The notes under the pieces were generated by a model, which was not told where the DNA came from, did not search any database, and saw only the letters and a list, made by a program, of their open reading frames with translations. Positions 8,183 through 15,725 of a stretch of 64,000 bases of DNA are shown here, one piece after another. How positions within the stretch are numbered: the stretch's first letter is position 1; each line of letters begins with the position of its first letter. The stretch spans positions 951,367 through 1,015,366 of the forward strand of contig NZ_JQJJ01000009.1 in the NCBI RefSeq assembly GCF_000745475.1. The letters run 5' to 3'. Position numbers and translations under genes: made by a program. This stretch comes from Allobosea sp. UNC402CLCol. Its GTDB lineage: Bacteria > Pseudomonadota > Alphaproteobacteria > Rhizobiales > Beijerinckiaceae.

Positions 8183-8405
8183 TCAGGGCAGGGCGGGCAC
8201 GGCATCGAGCAGAGCGCGGGTGTAGCTGTGTGCCGGAGCGGCGAAGACCGTCTCGACCGCGCCGGTCTCCACGACGCGTCCGTCCTTCGTCACCAGCACG
8301 CGGTCGGTGAGGTGATGGATGACGCCGAGATCGCGGGAGATGAACAGCAGGGTCGTGCCGGAGGCCGCCTGGAGCTCCGCCCAGAAGTGTTCTTCGCGTG
8401 ATCAT
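8183..8405 (-). pseudogene. Deletion scar: start of an exported protein joined to the tail of a peptide-ABC ATPase
   Basis: One frame (stop at 8183, open from about 8401) reads like the last 65-70 residues of a DppD/OppF-type ATPase. Landmarks are TLLFISRDLGVIHHLTDRVL, VVETGAVETVFAAP and HSYTRALLDAVPALP. The Walker A, signature and Walker B regions are missing and the H-loop His is Arg. In another frame an ATG at 8405, preceded by AAAGGGG, reads MITRRTLLGGA, like the twin-arginine start of a binding protein. The two frames overlap near 8375-8395. The simplest reading is a deletion that joined the first codons of a binding-protein gene to the last codons of its ATPase gene, removing the operon between. 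Not functional. Confidence 0.65.
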
Positions 8406-8428
8406 GATGTCGAACCCCTTTGGCCGGC

Positions 8429-9433
8429 TCAGGCGGCCAGCGAGGCGCGAGCCTCGGCCGCGAGAAGCTCGATCGTCCTCAGGCGCCGCGCGCCTTCATT
8501 CACGGGGCAGTCGACGATGAATTCGTCGATTCCGAATGCCCGGTGCAGTCGCTTGAGCTCGGCATGGATCCGTGCCGGCGTGCCGCGCAGGAGCAGCGAG
8601 CTGCGCTCCTCGATGCGGTATTCGCGCGAGCCGGTTTGCCGGATGTATTCGAGGGCCTGCTCGCGGCTGGTGACGTTGACGCCCTGGCCGTTCTCGATAT
8701 CCACGCGGAAGCGGCGCGTATCGGGCGCGAGGCTGCGGGCCAGATCATCGGTCTCGGCGGTGACGACGCCCAAGGCGAGCAGCGCCGAGGTGCCGCCGGC
8801 GGCACGATAGGCCGACAGGGCTTCACCCATGGCGGCCTCGTCGCCATGGATATGGCCGGGATAGACGAAACCCCAGCCGAGACCGGCGGCGAGCCGCGCG
8901 CTCTCGATGCTGGCGCCGAGCAGGAAGCGGTCCGGGGGCTGCGCCGGCGCCGGGAAGGCCGCGAGCCGATTGCCGGCGTCGCTGCCGTCATGGTGCTCGC
9001 GCAGGAAGCCGTCGAGCTCCACGAGCTGCGTGTCGAAGCTCGGCTTGCGGGCGGGATCATAGGCTCCCTGCAGGGCATGGGTCGACAGCGGCATCCCGCC
9101 CGGCGCCTTGCCGATGCCGATATCCACGCGCCCCGGCGCGAGTGCCGCCAGCAGGTTGAAGTTCTCGGCGACTTTGTAGGCGCTGTAGTGCTGGAGCATC
9201 ACGCCGCCGGAGCCGATTCTGATGCGGCTGGTGTGCGCCAGCAGGAAGCTGATCAGCACCTCGGGCGACGAGCTTGCCAGCTTCGCCGCGTTGTGGTGCT
9301 CGGCGACCCAGAACCGCGCGAAACCGAGCTCTTCCGCCGCTTTTGCCAGCGAGAGCGTCCGCGCGAGCGCGTCGGCGGCGGCCTCGTTCGCCTGCAGTGG
9401 GCTCTTGTCGAGGAAGCTCAGTCGATAGGGCAT
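8429..9433 (-). CDS. LLM-class oxidoreductase, MsnO8-like
   Basis: 334 residues, shorter than the NtaA branch and closer to MsnO8/LuxA-like class oxygenases. Landmarks are the opening YRLSFLDKSPL, the FARFWVAEHHN segment typical of this group, RIRIGSGGVMLQHYSAYKVAE and GRVDIGIGKAPGG. FMN use is inferred from the family. GAGG lies four bases before the ATG at 9433. It begins a minus-strand unit whose promoter region (9434-9546) is shared with the divergent acetyltransferase/monooxygenase operon and holds a copy of the candidate Rrf2 operator. Confidence 0.88.
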   Translation of the reverse strand: MPYRLSFLDKSPLQANEAAADALARTLSLAKAAEELGFARFWVAEHHNAAKLASSSPEVLISFLLAHTSRIRIGSGGVMLQHYSAYKVAENFNLLAALAPGRVDIGIGKAPGGMPLSTHALQGAYDPARKPSFDTQLVELDGFLREHHDGSDAGNRLAAFPAPAQPPDRFLLGASIESARLAAGLGWGFVYPGHIHGDEAAMGEALSAYRAAGGTSALLALGVVTAETDDLARSLAPDTRRFRVDIENGQGVNVTSREQALEYIRQTGSREYRIEERSSLLLRGTPARIHAELKRLHRAFGIDEFIVDCPVNEGARRLRTIELLAAEARASLAA

Positions 9434-9474
9434 TCGGCCTCGCCAGGCATTGACAGAGAATGTTGTTCGAATAG

Positions 9475-9491
9475 TCTATAGAATTAATAGA
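9475..9491. promoter_or_regulatory. Candidate Rrf2 operator, copy 2 (divergent promoter region)
   Basis: GTCTATAGAATTAATAG followed by A matches the element at 6179-6195 in all but two positions. Its CTAT and ATAG ends form an inverted repeat. It lies 41 bases upstream of the minus-strand MsnO8-like gene and 55 bases upstream of the plus-strand acetyltransferase, so one bound regulator could control both divergent operons. Confidence 0.45.
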
Positions 9492-9546
9492 ATGCTTGAT
9501 CAAGCGGTCGCGAGCAAGCCAAGCCGCTGCGATTTCGGAGAATGTT

Positions 9547-10173
9547 ATGGCTGACGTCTTTGTGCGGTCTTCGCCTCTCGACCCGGCGGCGGAGCCGCTG
9601 CTTGAGGGGCTGATCTCGGAATATGACGGGCGCTACGGCGCGGCGAGCCGCCCCGGCGGGGCCCGCTCCGAGATCATGCGCTATCCGGCTGAAGCGTTTA
9701 CGCCGCCGCTCGGCACCTTCCTGCTCTTGCAGCGCGACAGGGAGACGATCGCGGGCGGGGCATTCATGAGCCACGACGATGAGACGGCGGAGTTCAAGCG
9801 CATCTGGACGCGCCCGGATCTGCGCCGACAGGGGTTTGCCCGGCAAATCGTGCTTGCACTCGAAGAGGCGGCGGCCGAGCTGGGCTATACCCGGGCTTAT
9901 CTGACCACCGGTTTCCGCCAGCCCGAAGCGTCGGCCTTGTACCTCGCCCTGGGCTATCGGCCGCTCTTCGACACGAGCGTCGATCCCACCCTCTACCGCT
10001 CCTTGCCGTTCGAGAAACATATCGGGGCAAAGGCGGGGCAGGTCGGCACCTATCCGGTCTTCGCGCCGGCTGCGTCACTGGAGGACGCCACCAAGCGCGT
10101 TGCCGCGATCAAGGCCGAGCAGGAGGCGAAGGTCTCCGCCCGGCTGGCGAGCTATCTGGCCTCGGCCGCCTGA
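9547..10173 (+). CDS. GNAT-family N-acetyltransferase
   Basis: About 208 residues. The acetyl-CoA binding motif A is visible as IWTRPDLRRQGFARQIVLAL (R-R-x-G-F/Y-A) and motif B as EASALYLALGYRPLF. The ATG at 9547 is chosen because GGAGAA lies seven bases upstream and the GNAT fold starts soon after; an in-frame start at 9496 would add 17 residues lacking this. It is followed after 24 bases by a monooxygenase and then a second one, so all three probably share a transcript. Acetyltransferases in oxygenase operons often acetylate an amine or sulfoximine substrate; the target here is unknown. The C-terminal tail (residues about 165-208) is an Ala/Lys-rich helix of no known role. Confidence 0.85.
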   Translation: MADVFVRSSPLDPAAEPLLEGLISEYDGRYGAASRPGGARSEIMRYPAEAFTPPLGTFLLLQRDRETIAGGAFMSHDDETAEFKRIWTRPDLRRQGFARQIVLALEEAAAELGYTRAYLTTGFRQPEASALYLALGYRPLFDTSVDPTLYRSLPFEKHIGAKAGQVGTYPVFAPAASLEDATKRVAAIKAEQEAKVSARLASYLASAA

Positions 10174-10197
10174 GCACTGACCCGATCGGATCGAACG

Positions 10198-11193
10198 ATG
10201 ACGCAGAAATCGACTTTCCTAGTAGGCTTTGGACTGCATGCCGGTGCCCATGGAGACGATCCCGACTGGCGCGGCTTCTGGAGTGGCCTGATCGGCCGGC
10301 TCGACGGCGCGGCCGAATTCCTGACCCTGGAAGATCGCTTCGCCGATCCCGGCCGGGACGGGCTCGATGCGATCCTTCTGGCCAATTGGCTCGCGCCGCG
10401 CAGCCGCGACATCGGCATCATCGCCGGCGCGCCCCTCAACGTCCTCGAGCCCTTCCATGTCTCGACCGCCATCGCCACCCTGGACTATGTCAGCGGGGGC
10501 AGGGCTGGCCTCCTGGCCCAGCGCCTCGACCAGCAGCGGAGCCTTGACGCCGGTCGTGCCATCGGCGCGCTGAAGGGCTTTCCGGCGGTCGATCCGCCGT
10601 CTCTCGACCGCGACGCGCTCGCTGCGGCCGAGGTGGTGAGGCGGCTCTGGGACAGTTGGGAGGATGATGCGGTCATCCGCGACGTCGTGAGCCAGCGCTA
10701 TGTCGACGGCGAGAAACTTCACTATATCGACTTCCAGGGCGCCGATTTCCGCGTGCTGGGGCCCTCCATCACGCCAAGACCCCCTCAGGGCCAGCCTTTG
10801 GTCGCGACCAGCTGGACGGCGGAAGCGGATCTGGCGCTCGCCCGCGCTGCCGACGTGGTTTTCGTGCCGGCCGCGAGCGACCTTGCCGGAATAGTGGCGA
10901 AGCTGGAGGGCGATGGCCCCGGCACGGGGCCGAAGGTCATCGCCGATCTGCATGTGAAGCCCGATGTGGCTGATGTCGCCGACCTGATCGCTGCCGCCAA
11001 GACCTCCGAGACTCAGGGAGCCCGCGGCGTCCGCCTGATCTTGACCGACCCGCACCGGCAGATCGCGCCTGTTGTCGACACGCTTGTGCCTGCTCTTCGC
11101 ACCGCGGGGCTCGTCGCACAGCCCCCGGGTGGAGATCTGCGCAGTCGCTTCGGTCTGCCCGCCGCCCGCAATCGCTACGCCGCGGCCGCCTGA
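10198..11193 (+). CDS. Short divergent LLM-class monooxygenase-like protein (331 aa)
   Basis: 331 residues, about 100 shorter than the NtaA-type neighbours. The LLM core is recognisable from ATLDYVSGGRAGLLAQ, AAEVVRRLWDSWEDDAVIRD, FQGADFRVLGPS and the C-terminal VDTLVPALRTAGLV with RSRFGLP, which correspond to conserved NtaA segments. The middle of the family domain is much reduced and the usual residue after GGRAG (W) is missing. It may be a paired accessory subunit or an enzyme with altered specificity. It lies 24 bases after the acetyltransferase and 15 bases before a full-length family member, so it is surely co-transcribed. Confidence 0.75.
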   Translation: MTQKSTFLVGFGLHAGAHGDDPDWRGFWSGLIGRLDGAAEFLTLEDRFADPGRDGLDAILLANWLAPRSRDIGIIAGAPLNVLEPFHVSTAIATLDYVSGGRAGLLAQRLDQQRSLDAGRAIGALKGFPAVDPPSLDRDALAAAEVVRRLWDSWEDDAVIRDVVSQRYVDGEKLHYIDFQGADFRVLGPSITPRPPQGQPLVATSWTAEADLALARAADVVFVPAASDLAGIVAKLEGDGPGTGPKVIADLHVKPDVADVADLIAAAKTSETQGARGVRLILTDPHRQIAPVVDTLVPALRTAGLVAQPPGGDLRSRFGLPAARNRYAAAA

Positions 11194-11208
11194 GCTCGGA
11201 GGAATATC

Positions 11209-12501
11209 ATGTCTAAGAAGCAGATCATCCTCGGGGCGCAGTTTCCGGGCGTGAACAATTTCACGGTCTGGAGCGATCCGGCCGCCGGCAGCCAGATCGC
11301 ATTCTCGTCCTTCCGGCACTTCGCCGAGACCGTCGAGCGCGGCAAGTTCGACTTCATCTTCCTGGCCGAAGGCTTGAGGGTCCGGGAGCAGAAGGGACGC
11401 TTCCACGAGCTGGATGTCGTCGGCCGCCCGAACACCCTGGCCATCCTCACGGCATTGGCTTCGATCACCAACCATGTTGGGTTGATCGGCACGCTGACCA
11501 CGACGTTCAACGAGCCTTACCCGCTGGCACGCCAGCTCGCGACGCTCGATATCCTGTCCGGCGGGAGGGCCGGCTGGAACGTGGTGACGTCGCCCGGTGC
11601 CTTCACCGGAGCCAATTTCCGCCGCGGCGATCATCTGCCGTTCCGCGAACGCTACGAGCGCGCGCGGGACTTCCTCGAAACCGCGCGCTCGATCTGGCAG
11701 GGCGGTGATTTCCATGTCCGCTCTCCCTATTTCGACATCGCAGGCCGCACCGGTGCCGGCCCACTGCCGCAAGGGGCTCCCATCATCGCGCAGGCCGGCG
11801 ATTCCGACGAGGGCAGGGAGCTCGCTGCCAGCCATGCCGACCTGATCTATTCCCGGCATGGCACCCTCGAGGAGGGACAGGCCTTCTATGCCGATGTGAA
11901 GCAACGTCTCGCGAAATATGGGCGCAGCCGCGATGCCCTAAAAATCCTGCCGGGCGCCAATTTCGTCCTGGGCGAGACGCTCGAAGACGCTTTGGAAAAG
12001 CAGAAAGCTATCCGCCTGCAGCAGGTCAGCCCGAAGAACGCCATCGTCTTTCTCGAGCAGGTCTGGAACCGCGATCTCACGGCCTACGACCCGGACGGCC
12101 CGCTGCCGGAGGTCGATCCCGATGTCGCCGTCGAGCAGCTCGCCCAGGGGCGCGCCGCCCGCTACGACAACCGCCTGGAAACCGCGCGCGCCTGGCGCGA
12201 ACTGGCCGAGCGCGAAAAGCTCAGCATCCGCGAGCTCATCATCAAGGTGACCGGACGCAAGCAGTTCGTCGGGACGCCCGCACAGGTCGCCGAGGAGATC
12301 GATCGCTATGTCCAGGCGGATGCGGCGGACGGTTTCGTCTTCGCGCCGCATCTCACGCCCGGCGGCTTCGACGAGTTCGTCGAGAAGGTCATCCCGATCC
12401 TGCAGGAGCGCAAGGTCTTCCGGCAGGACTATGCCGCGCCCACCCTGCGTGGAAACCTCGCTCTTCCCCAGGCCTGGCAGCCGGTCGCCAAGGCCGTATA
12501 G
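11209..12501 (+). CDS. LLM-class flavin-dependent monooxygenase, NtaA/SnaA/DszA family (430 aa)
   Basis: 430 residues, full length for the family. Landmarks in order are KQIILGAQFPGVNNFTVW, FAETVERGKFDFIFLAEGL, TTTFNEPYPLARQLATLD, SGGRAGWNVVTSP, ERYERARDFLETARSIW, GAPIIAQAGDSDEGRELAA and FDEFVEKVIPILQERKVF. GGAGGAATATC precedes the ATG, a strong ribosome site. It ends the plus-strand operon acetyltransferase - short LLM - LLM. It converges on the next minus-strand gene with a 35-base gap. The likely activity is FMNH2-dependent oxygenation; substrate unknown. Confidence 0.9.
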   Translation: MSKKQIILGAQFPGVNNFTVWSDPAAGSQIAFSSFRHFAETVERGKFDFIFLAEGLRVREQKGRFHELDVVGRPNTLAILTALASITNHVGLIGTLTTTFNEPYPLARQLATLDILSGGRAGWNVVTSPGAFTGANFRRGDHLPFRERYERARDFLETARSIWQGGDFHVRSPYFDIAGRTGAGPLPQGAPIIAQAGDSDEGRELAASHADLIYSRHGTLEEGQAFYADVKQRLAKYGRSRDALKILPGANFVLGETLEDALEKQKAIRLQQVSPKNAIVFLEQVWNRDLTAYDPDGPLPEVDPDVAVEQLAQGRAARYDNRLETARAWRELAEREKLSIRELIIKVTGRKQFVGTPAQVAEEIDRYVQADAADGFVFAPHLTPGGFDEFVEKVIPILQERKVFRQDYAAPTLRGNLALPQAWQPVAKAV

Positions 12502-12536
12502 GCGGCTTCCAATTCAGTGCCGGCGCCGCCTGGTGC

Positions 12537-13865
12537 TCAGCTCGCGAAAGCCCCGAGCCGCGGAATGCCGAGGCCAAAGCGCTCGCGCAGGGTGGTCTCG
12601 GCATAGCTCCGGCGGAACAGGCCACGGTCCTGGAGGACGGGGATCACGCGGTCGACGAAATCGTCGAGCCCGTCCGGCATCGAGGCGGGGATCAGGTTGA
12701 AGCCGTCGGCCGCGCCCTGTTCGAACCAGAATTGCAGGTCGTCGGCGATCGTCTCCGGCGAGCCGATGATGATGCGGTGGCCATGGGAGGCGATGGCGAG
12801 TGCGGCAAGCTCGCGCAGGGTGTAGTTCTCGGCTCGCGCCTTGTTCAGGAGTAGCCGCACCCGGCTCTCGCCATGGATGCGCTCGCCCGGCTCCGGCACC
12901 GGCCCGTCGAGCGGATGGGTCGAGAGGTCGTAGCCCCAGCGGCCCGAGAGCTGCCGGATGCCGGCGGCGATATCGGTGTGCTCCTGCAGCGCCGCGAATT
13001 TCTCGCGCGCCTCGGCGTCGGTCCGACCAACGATCGGCATGATGCCGGGCAGCACCTTGAGATAGCCGGAGCGGCCGCCGGCCTCGGCCGCCTCCTTGAG
13101 CGCGGCGCGATAGGCGAGCGAATCCTCGATCGTGTCCTGTGCGGTGAAGGCGAGATCGGCCTGCGTCGCGGCAAGCCCGATGCCGTCGCGCGAGGAGCCT
13201 GCCTGCACGATCACGGGATGGCCCTGCGGCGGCCGGGAGACGTTGAGCGGCCCGCGGACGGAGAAATGCTCGCCCTTGTGGTCGAGCAGGCGAACACGGT
13301 CCGTATCGAGGAATCTGCCGGATCGCTTGTCCATGACGAGTGCGTCGTCGGCCCAGCTATCCCACAAGCCGCGCACGACCCGGACGAACTCGTCGGCGCG
13401 GGCATAGCGAGCGGCATGATCGGGCAGGGCGCTCAGGCTGAAATTTTCCGCAGCGCGGTCGGATTGCGTGGTGACCACGTTCCAGCCCGCCCGGCCACGG
13501 CTGATATGGTCGAGCGAGGCCAGGGCACGCGCGACATTGTACGGCTCGGAGAAGCTGGTCGAGATCGTGCCGACGAGCCCGATCTTCGAGGTCGCGACCG
13601 CCAGCGCCGAAAGCAGCGTCACCGGCTCCAGCCCGCCGGCCTTGCCCTGCGCGCCGGGCTCTGGGCCGGCGAGGTTGTCGGCCATGAAGAACATGTCGAA
13701 CAGCCCTTCCTCGGCCTTCCGCGCGATGCGGATGACCCAGTCGATATCTTCCGGATGACCTTGCGCGGCCTCCTGCCGCCAGGCGGCGGGGTGGCGGCCG
13801 AGTGGTTGGTGGAACAGCCCGAGATGGATTGTCCGGGACTTCTGCGTCTGTGAAACGGCCGACAT
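12537..13865 (-). CDS. LLM-class flavin-dependent monooxygenase, NtaA/SnaA/DszA family (442 aa)
   Basis: 442 residues, full length. Landmarks are the N-terminal TIHLGLFHQPLGRHPAAWR, RKAEEGLFDMFFMADNLA, STSFSEPYNVARALASLDH, SRGRAGWNVVTTQSD, VRGLWDSWADDALV, GHPVIVQAGSSRDGIGLAA and DDFVDRVIPVLQDRGLFRR. It is the last gene of the minus-strand operon binding protein - DppB - DppC - monooxygenase, 43 bases after the permease gene. That places an oxygenase directly with its own importer and strongly suggests that the imported solute or a close product is its substrate. Confidence 0.9.
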   Translation of the reverse strand: MSAVSQTQKSRTIHLGLFHQPLGRHPAAWRQEAAQGHPEDIDWVIRIARKAEEGLFDMFFMADNLAGPEPGAQGKAGGLEPVTLLSALAVATSKIGLVGTISTSFSEPYNVARALASLDHISRGRAGWNVVTTQSDRAAENFSLSALPDHAARYARADEFVRVVRGLWDSWADDALVMDKRSGRFLDTDRVRLLDHKGEHFSVRGPLNVSRPPQGHPVIVQAGSSRDGIGLAATQADLAFTAQDTIEDSLAYRAALKEAAEAGGRSGYLKVLPGIMPIVGRTDAEAREKFAALQEHTDIAAGIRQLSGRWGYDLSTHPLDGPVPEPGERIHGESRVRLLLNKARAENYTLRELAALAIASHGHRIIIGSPETIADDLQFWFEQGAADGFNLIPASMPDGLDDFVDRVIPVLQDRGLFRRSYAETTLRERFGLGIPRLGAFAS

Positions 13866-13907
13866 CGGGTCTGTCCTGAAGGGAGTTGGATCGCGGGCGT
13901 GAAGAGC

Positions 13908-14792
13908 TTACGCCAGTCGCGGATCGAGGTGGTCGCGCAGCCAGTCACCAAGCAGGATGACGCCGAGCACGGTCAGCGTGATCGCGACGCCGGGGAAGGT
14001 CGCAACCCACCAGCTTGTGGCGAGGTATTGCCGGCCCTCACTGAGCATCTGGCCCCATGAAATCTCCGGCGGCTGGATACCGAAGCCGAGGAAGCTCAGC
14101 GAGGATTCGGCGAGGATGACGGTGCCGACATTCAGGGTGGAGACCACGACGAAGGAGGACAGGATGTTCGGCAGGATATGCCGCAGGATGAGACCGAGCG
14201 GGCTTGCGCCGCTGGCTCGCGCAGCCGCGACATAGTCCATCTCCTTGATGCCGAGCACGTCGGCTCGCACGATCCGGGCGCAGCCGACCCAATTGGTCGC
14301 AGCGATGACGACGACGAGCGGCAGCAGGCCGGAGCCGGCGACGAGGGCGACGACCAGCATGAACAGCATGGTCGGGATCGCCAGCATGGCGTCGATCACG
14401 CGCATGATCAGCAGGTCGACCCGGCCTCCCGCCATGCCGGCGAGCAGGCCGAGCGCCAGCCCGATCAGGCTGGACAGGGCGACGGCCGCAAGGCCGACCG
14501 AGAGCGACGTCCGCGCCCCGAAGATGATGCGGCTCAGCAGATCGCGCCCCTGGCTGTCGGTCCCCAGCAGGTAGCGCGGGTTGCCGCCATCCAGCCAGGC
14601 CGGGGGCAGCAACTTCAGCGACAGGTTGCGCCGAAGCGGATCGAGCGGTGCGAGATGCTCCGCCCCCAGCGCGTTGACGACGATCAGCGCCACGATGACG
14701 ATGCCGGCGAGGCCTGCCTTGTTGCGCAGGAGAGAAGGCAGCAAGCGGCGCCGCTGCGGTGGAGGACTGCTGATGAGCGAGATTTCGGTCAT
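13908..14792 (-). CDS. Peptide-type ABC transporter permease, DppC-like
   Basis: 294 residues with the DppC pattern: an N-terminal helix (LAGIVIVALIVVNALG), then the conserved LGTDSQGRDLLSRIIFGARTSL, several membrane segments, the EAA-loop YVAAARASGASPLGLILRHI, and the C-terminal GDWLRDHLDPRL. It pairs with the DppB-like gene 15 bases upstream. No ATPase gene belongs to this operon, so the system must borrow an ATPase, perhaps from the related importer at the start of the window. Confidence 0.92.
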   Translation of the reverse strand: MTEISLISSPPPQRRRLLPSLLRNKAGLAGIVIVALIVVNALGAEHLAPLDPLRRNLSLKLLPPAWLDGGNPRYLLGTDSQGRDLLSRIIFGARTSLSVGLAAVALSSLIGLALGLLAGMAGGRVDLLIMRVIDAMLAIPTMLFMLVVALVAGSGLLPLVVVIAATNWVGCARIVRADVLGIKEMDYVAAARASGASPLGLILRHILPNILSSFVVVSTLNVGTVILAESSLSFLGFGIQPPEISWGQMLSEGRQYLATSWWVATFPGVAITLTVLGVILLGDWLRDHLDPRLA

Positions 14793-14807
14793 GCGATGCT
14801 GCTGGAC

Positions 14808-15725
14808 TTATCGAGCCAGGCGCGGATCGATCAGCCGGTAGAGGGCGTCGGTCGCGAGGTTGATCGTCAGGGCCATGATGGTGATGACGAAGACCGCGAT
14901 CTGGATGACCGCCATGTCCTTCGTATAGATCGCCTGCACCACGAGCTGGCCGAGGCCCGGCCAGGAGAACACGGTCTCGGTGACGAGCGCGCCGCCGAGC
15001 AGCGCGATGGCATGCAGGGAGGTCATCGTCACCGCCGGGATCAGGGCGTTTCTCAGGCCGTGACGTAGCACGACGCGCGTCTCGGGCAAGCCCTTGGCGC
15101 GGGCGGTGCGGACATAGTCCTGCCCCATGACTTCGAGCAGGCTGGAGCGGATGAGCTTGGTCAGTTCCGCGGCGAAGCCGGTACCCAGCGTGATCGCCGG
15201 CAGGATGAGATGGGAGAAGCCGCCGCTGCCCGAGACGGGAACCAGCCGCAGCCACACGCCGAAGACCAGGATCAGCATGATCCCGACCCAGAAATTCGGC
15301 ATGGCCTTGCCGAGCACGGTCACCGCCGAAATCGCGAAATCAGGCAGGCTGTTGCGCCTGAGCGCGGCGAAGATCCCGGTCGGCAGCGCGATCAGGATCG
15401 CGACGACGAGGCCGCCGGCCGTGAGCTGGAGCGTTGCCGGAATCCGTTCGAGCACGACCGGCAGCGCATCCGTCCCGTAGCGATAGGACACGCCGAAATC
15501 CCCGGTCAGGATATTGCCCATATAGCGCAGGTACTGGATGTAAAAGGGCCGATCGAGCCCCCACGCCGCGACGAGCGCGAGCCTATCCTCCTCGCTCGCA
15601 TCCTCCGGGATCAGCAGGGCGGACGGGTCCCCCGTCAGGTAGACCAGGACGAAGACGATCACCGAGACGATGTAGAGAACCGGCAGGAACTGCAGCAGCG
15701 CGCGCAGGGGAGAGCGACCGTTCAT
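14808..15725 (-). CDS. Peptide-type ABC transporter permease, DppB-like
   Basis: 305 residues. The N-terminal helix and the VYLTGDPSALLIPEDAS region are of DppB type, with the long loop AAWGLDRPFYIQYLRYMGNI and the EAA-loop YVRTARAKGLPETRVVLRHG. The last residues are IDPRLAR. Its ATG overlaps the stop of the binding-protein gene by four bases, showing translational coupling. It forms the second half of the channel with the DppC-like permease downstream. Confidence 0.92.
   Translation of the reverse strand: MNGRSPLRALLQFLPVLYIVSVIVFVLVYLTGDPSALLIPEDASEEDRLALVAAWGLDRPFYIQYLRYMGNILTGDFGVSYRYGTDALPVVLERIPATLQLTAGGLVVAILIALPTGIFAALRRNSLPDFAISAVTVLGKAMPNFWVGIMLILVFGVWLRLVPVSGSGGFSHLILPAITLGTGFAAELTKLIRSSLLEVMGQDYVRTARAKGLPETRVVLRHGLRNALIPAVTMTSLHAIALLGGALVTETVFSWPGLGQLVVQAIYTKDMAVIQIAVFVITIMALTINLATDALYRLIDPRLAR

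Noticed and set aside
12502..12536. GGCGGC...GCCGCC repeat between convergent genes as a terminator
   Set aside because: The loop is about 20 bases and the stem only 6 bases, too weak to call.
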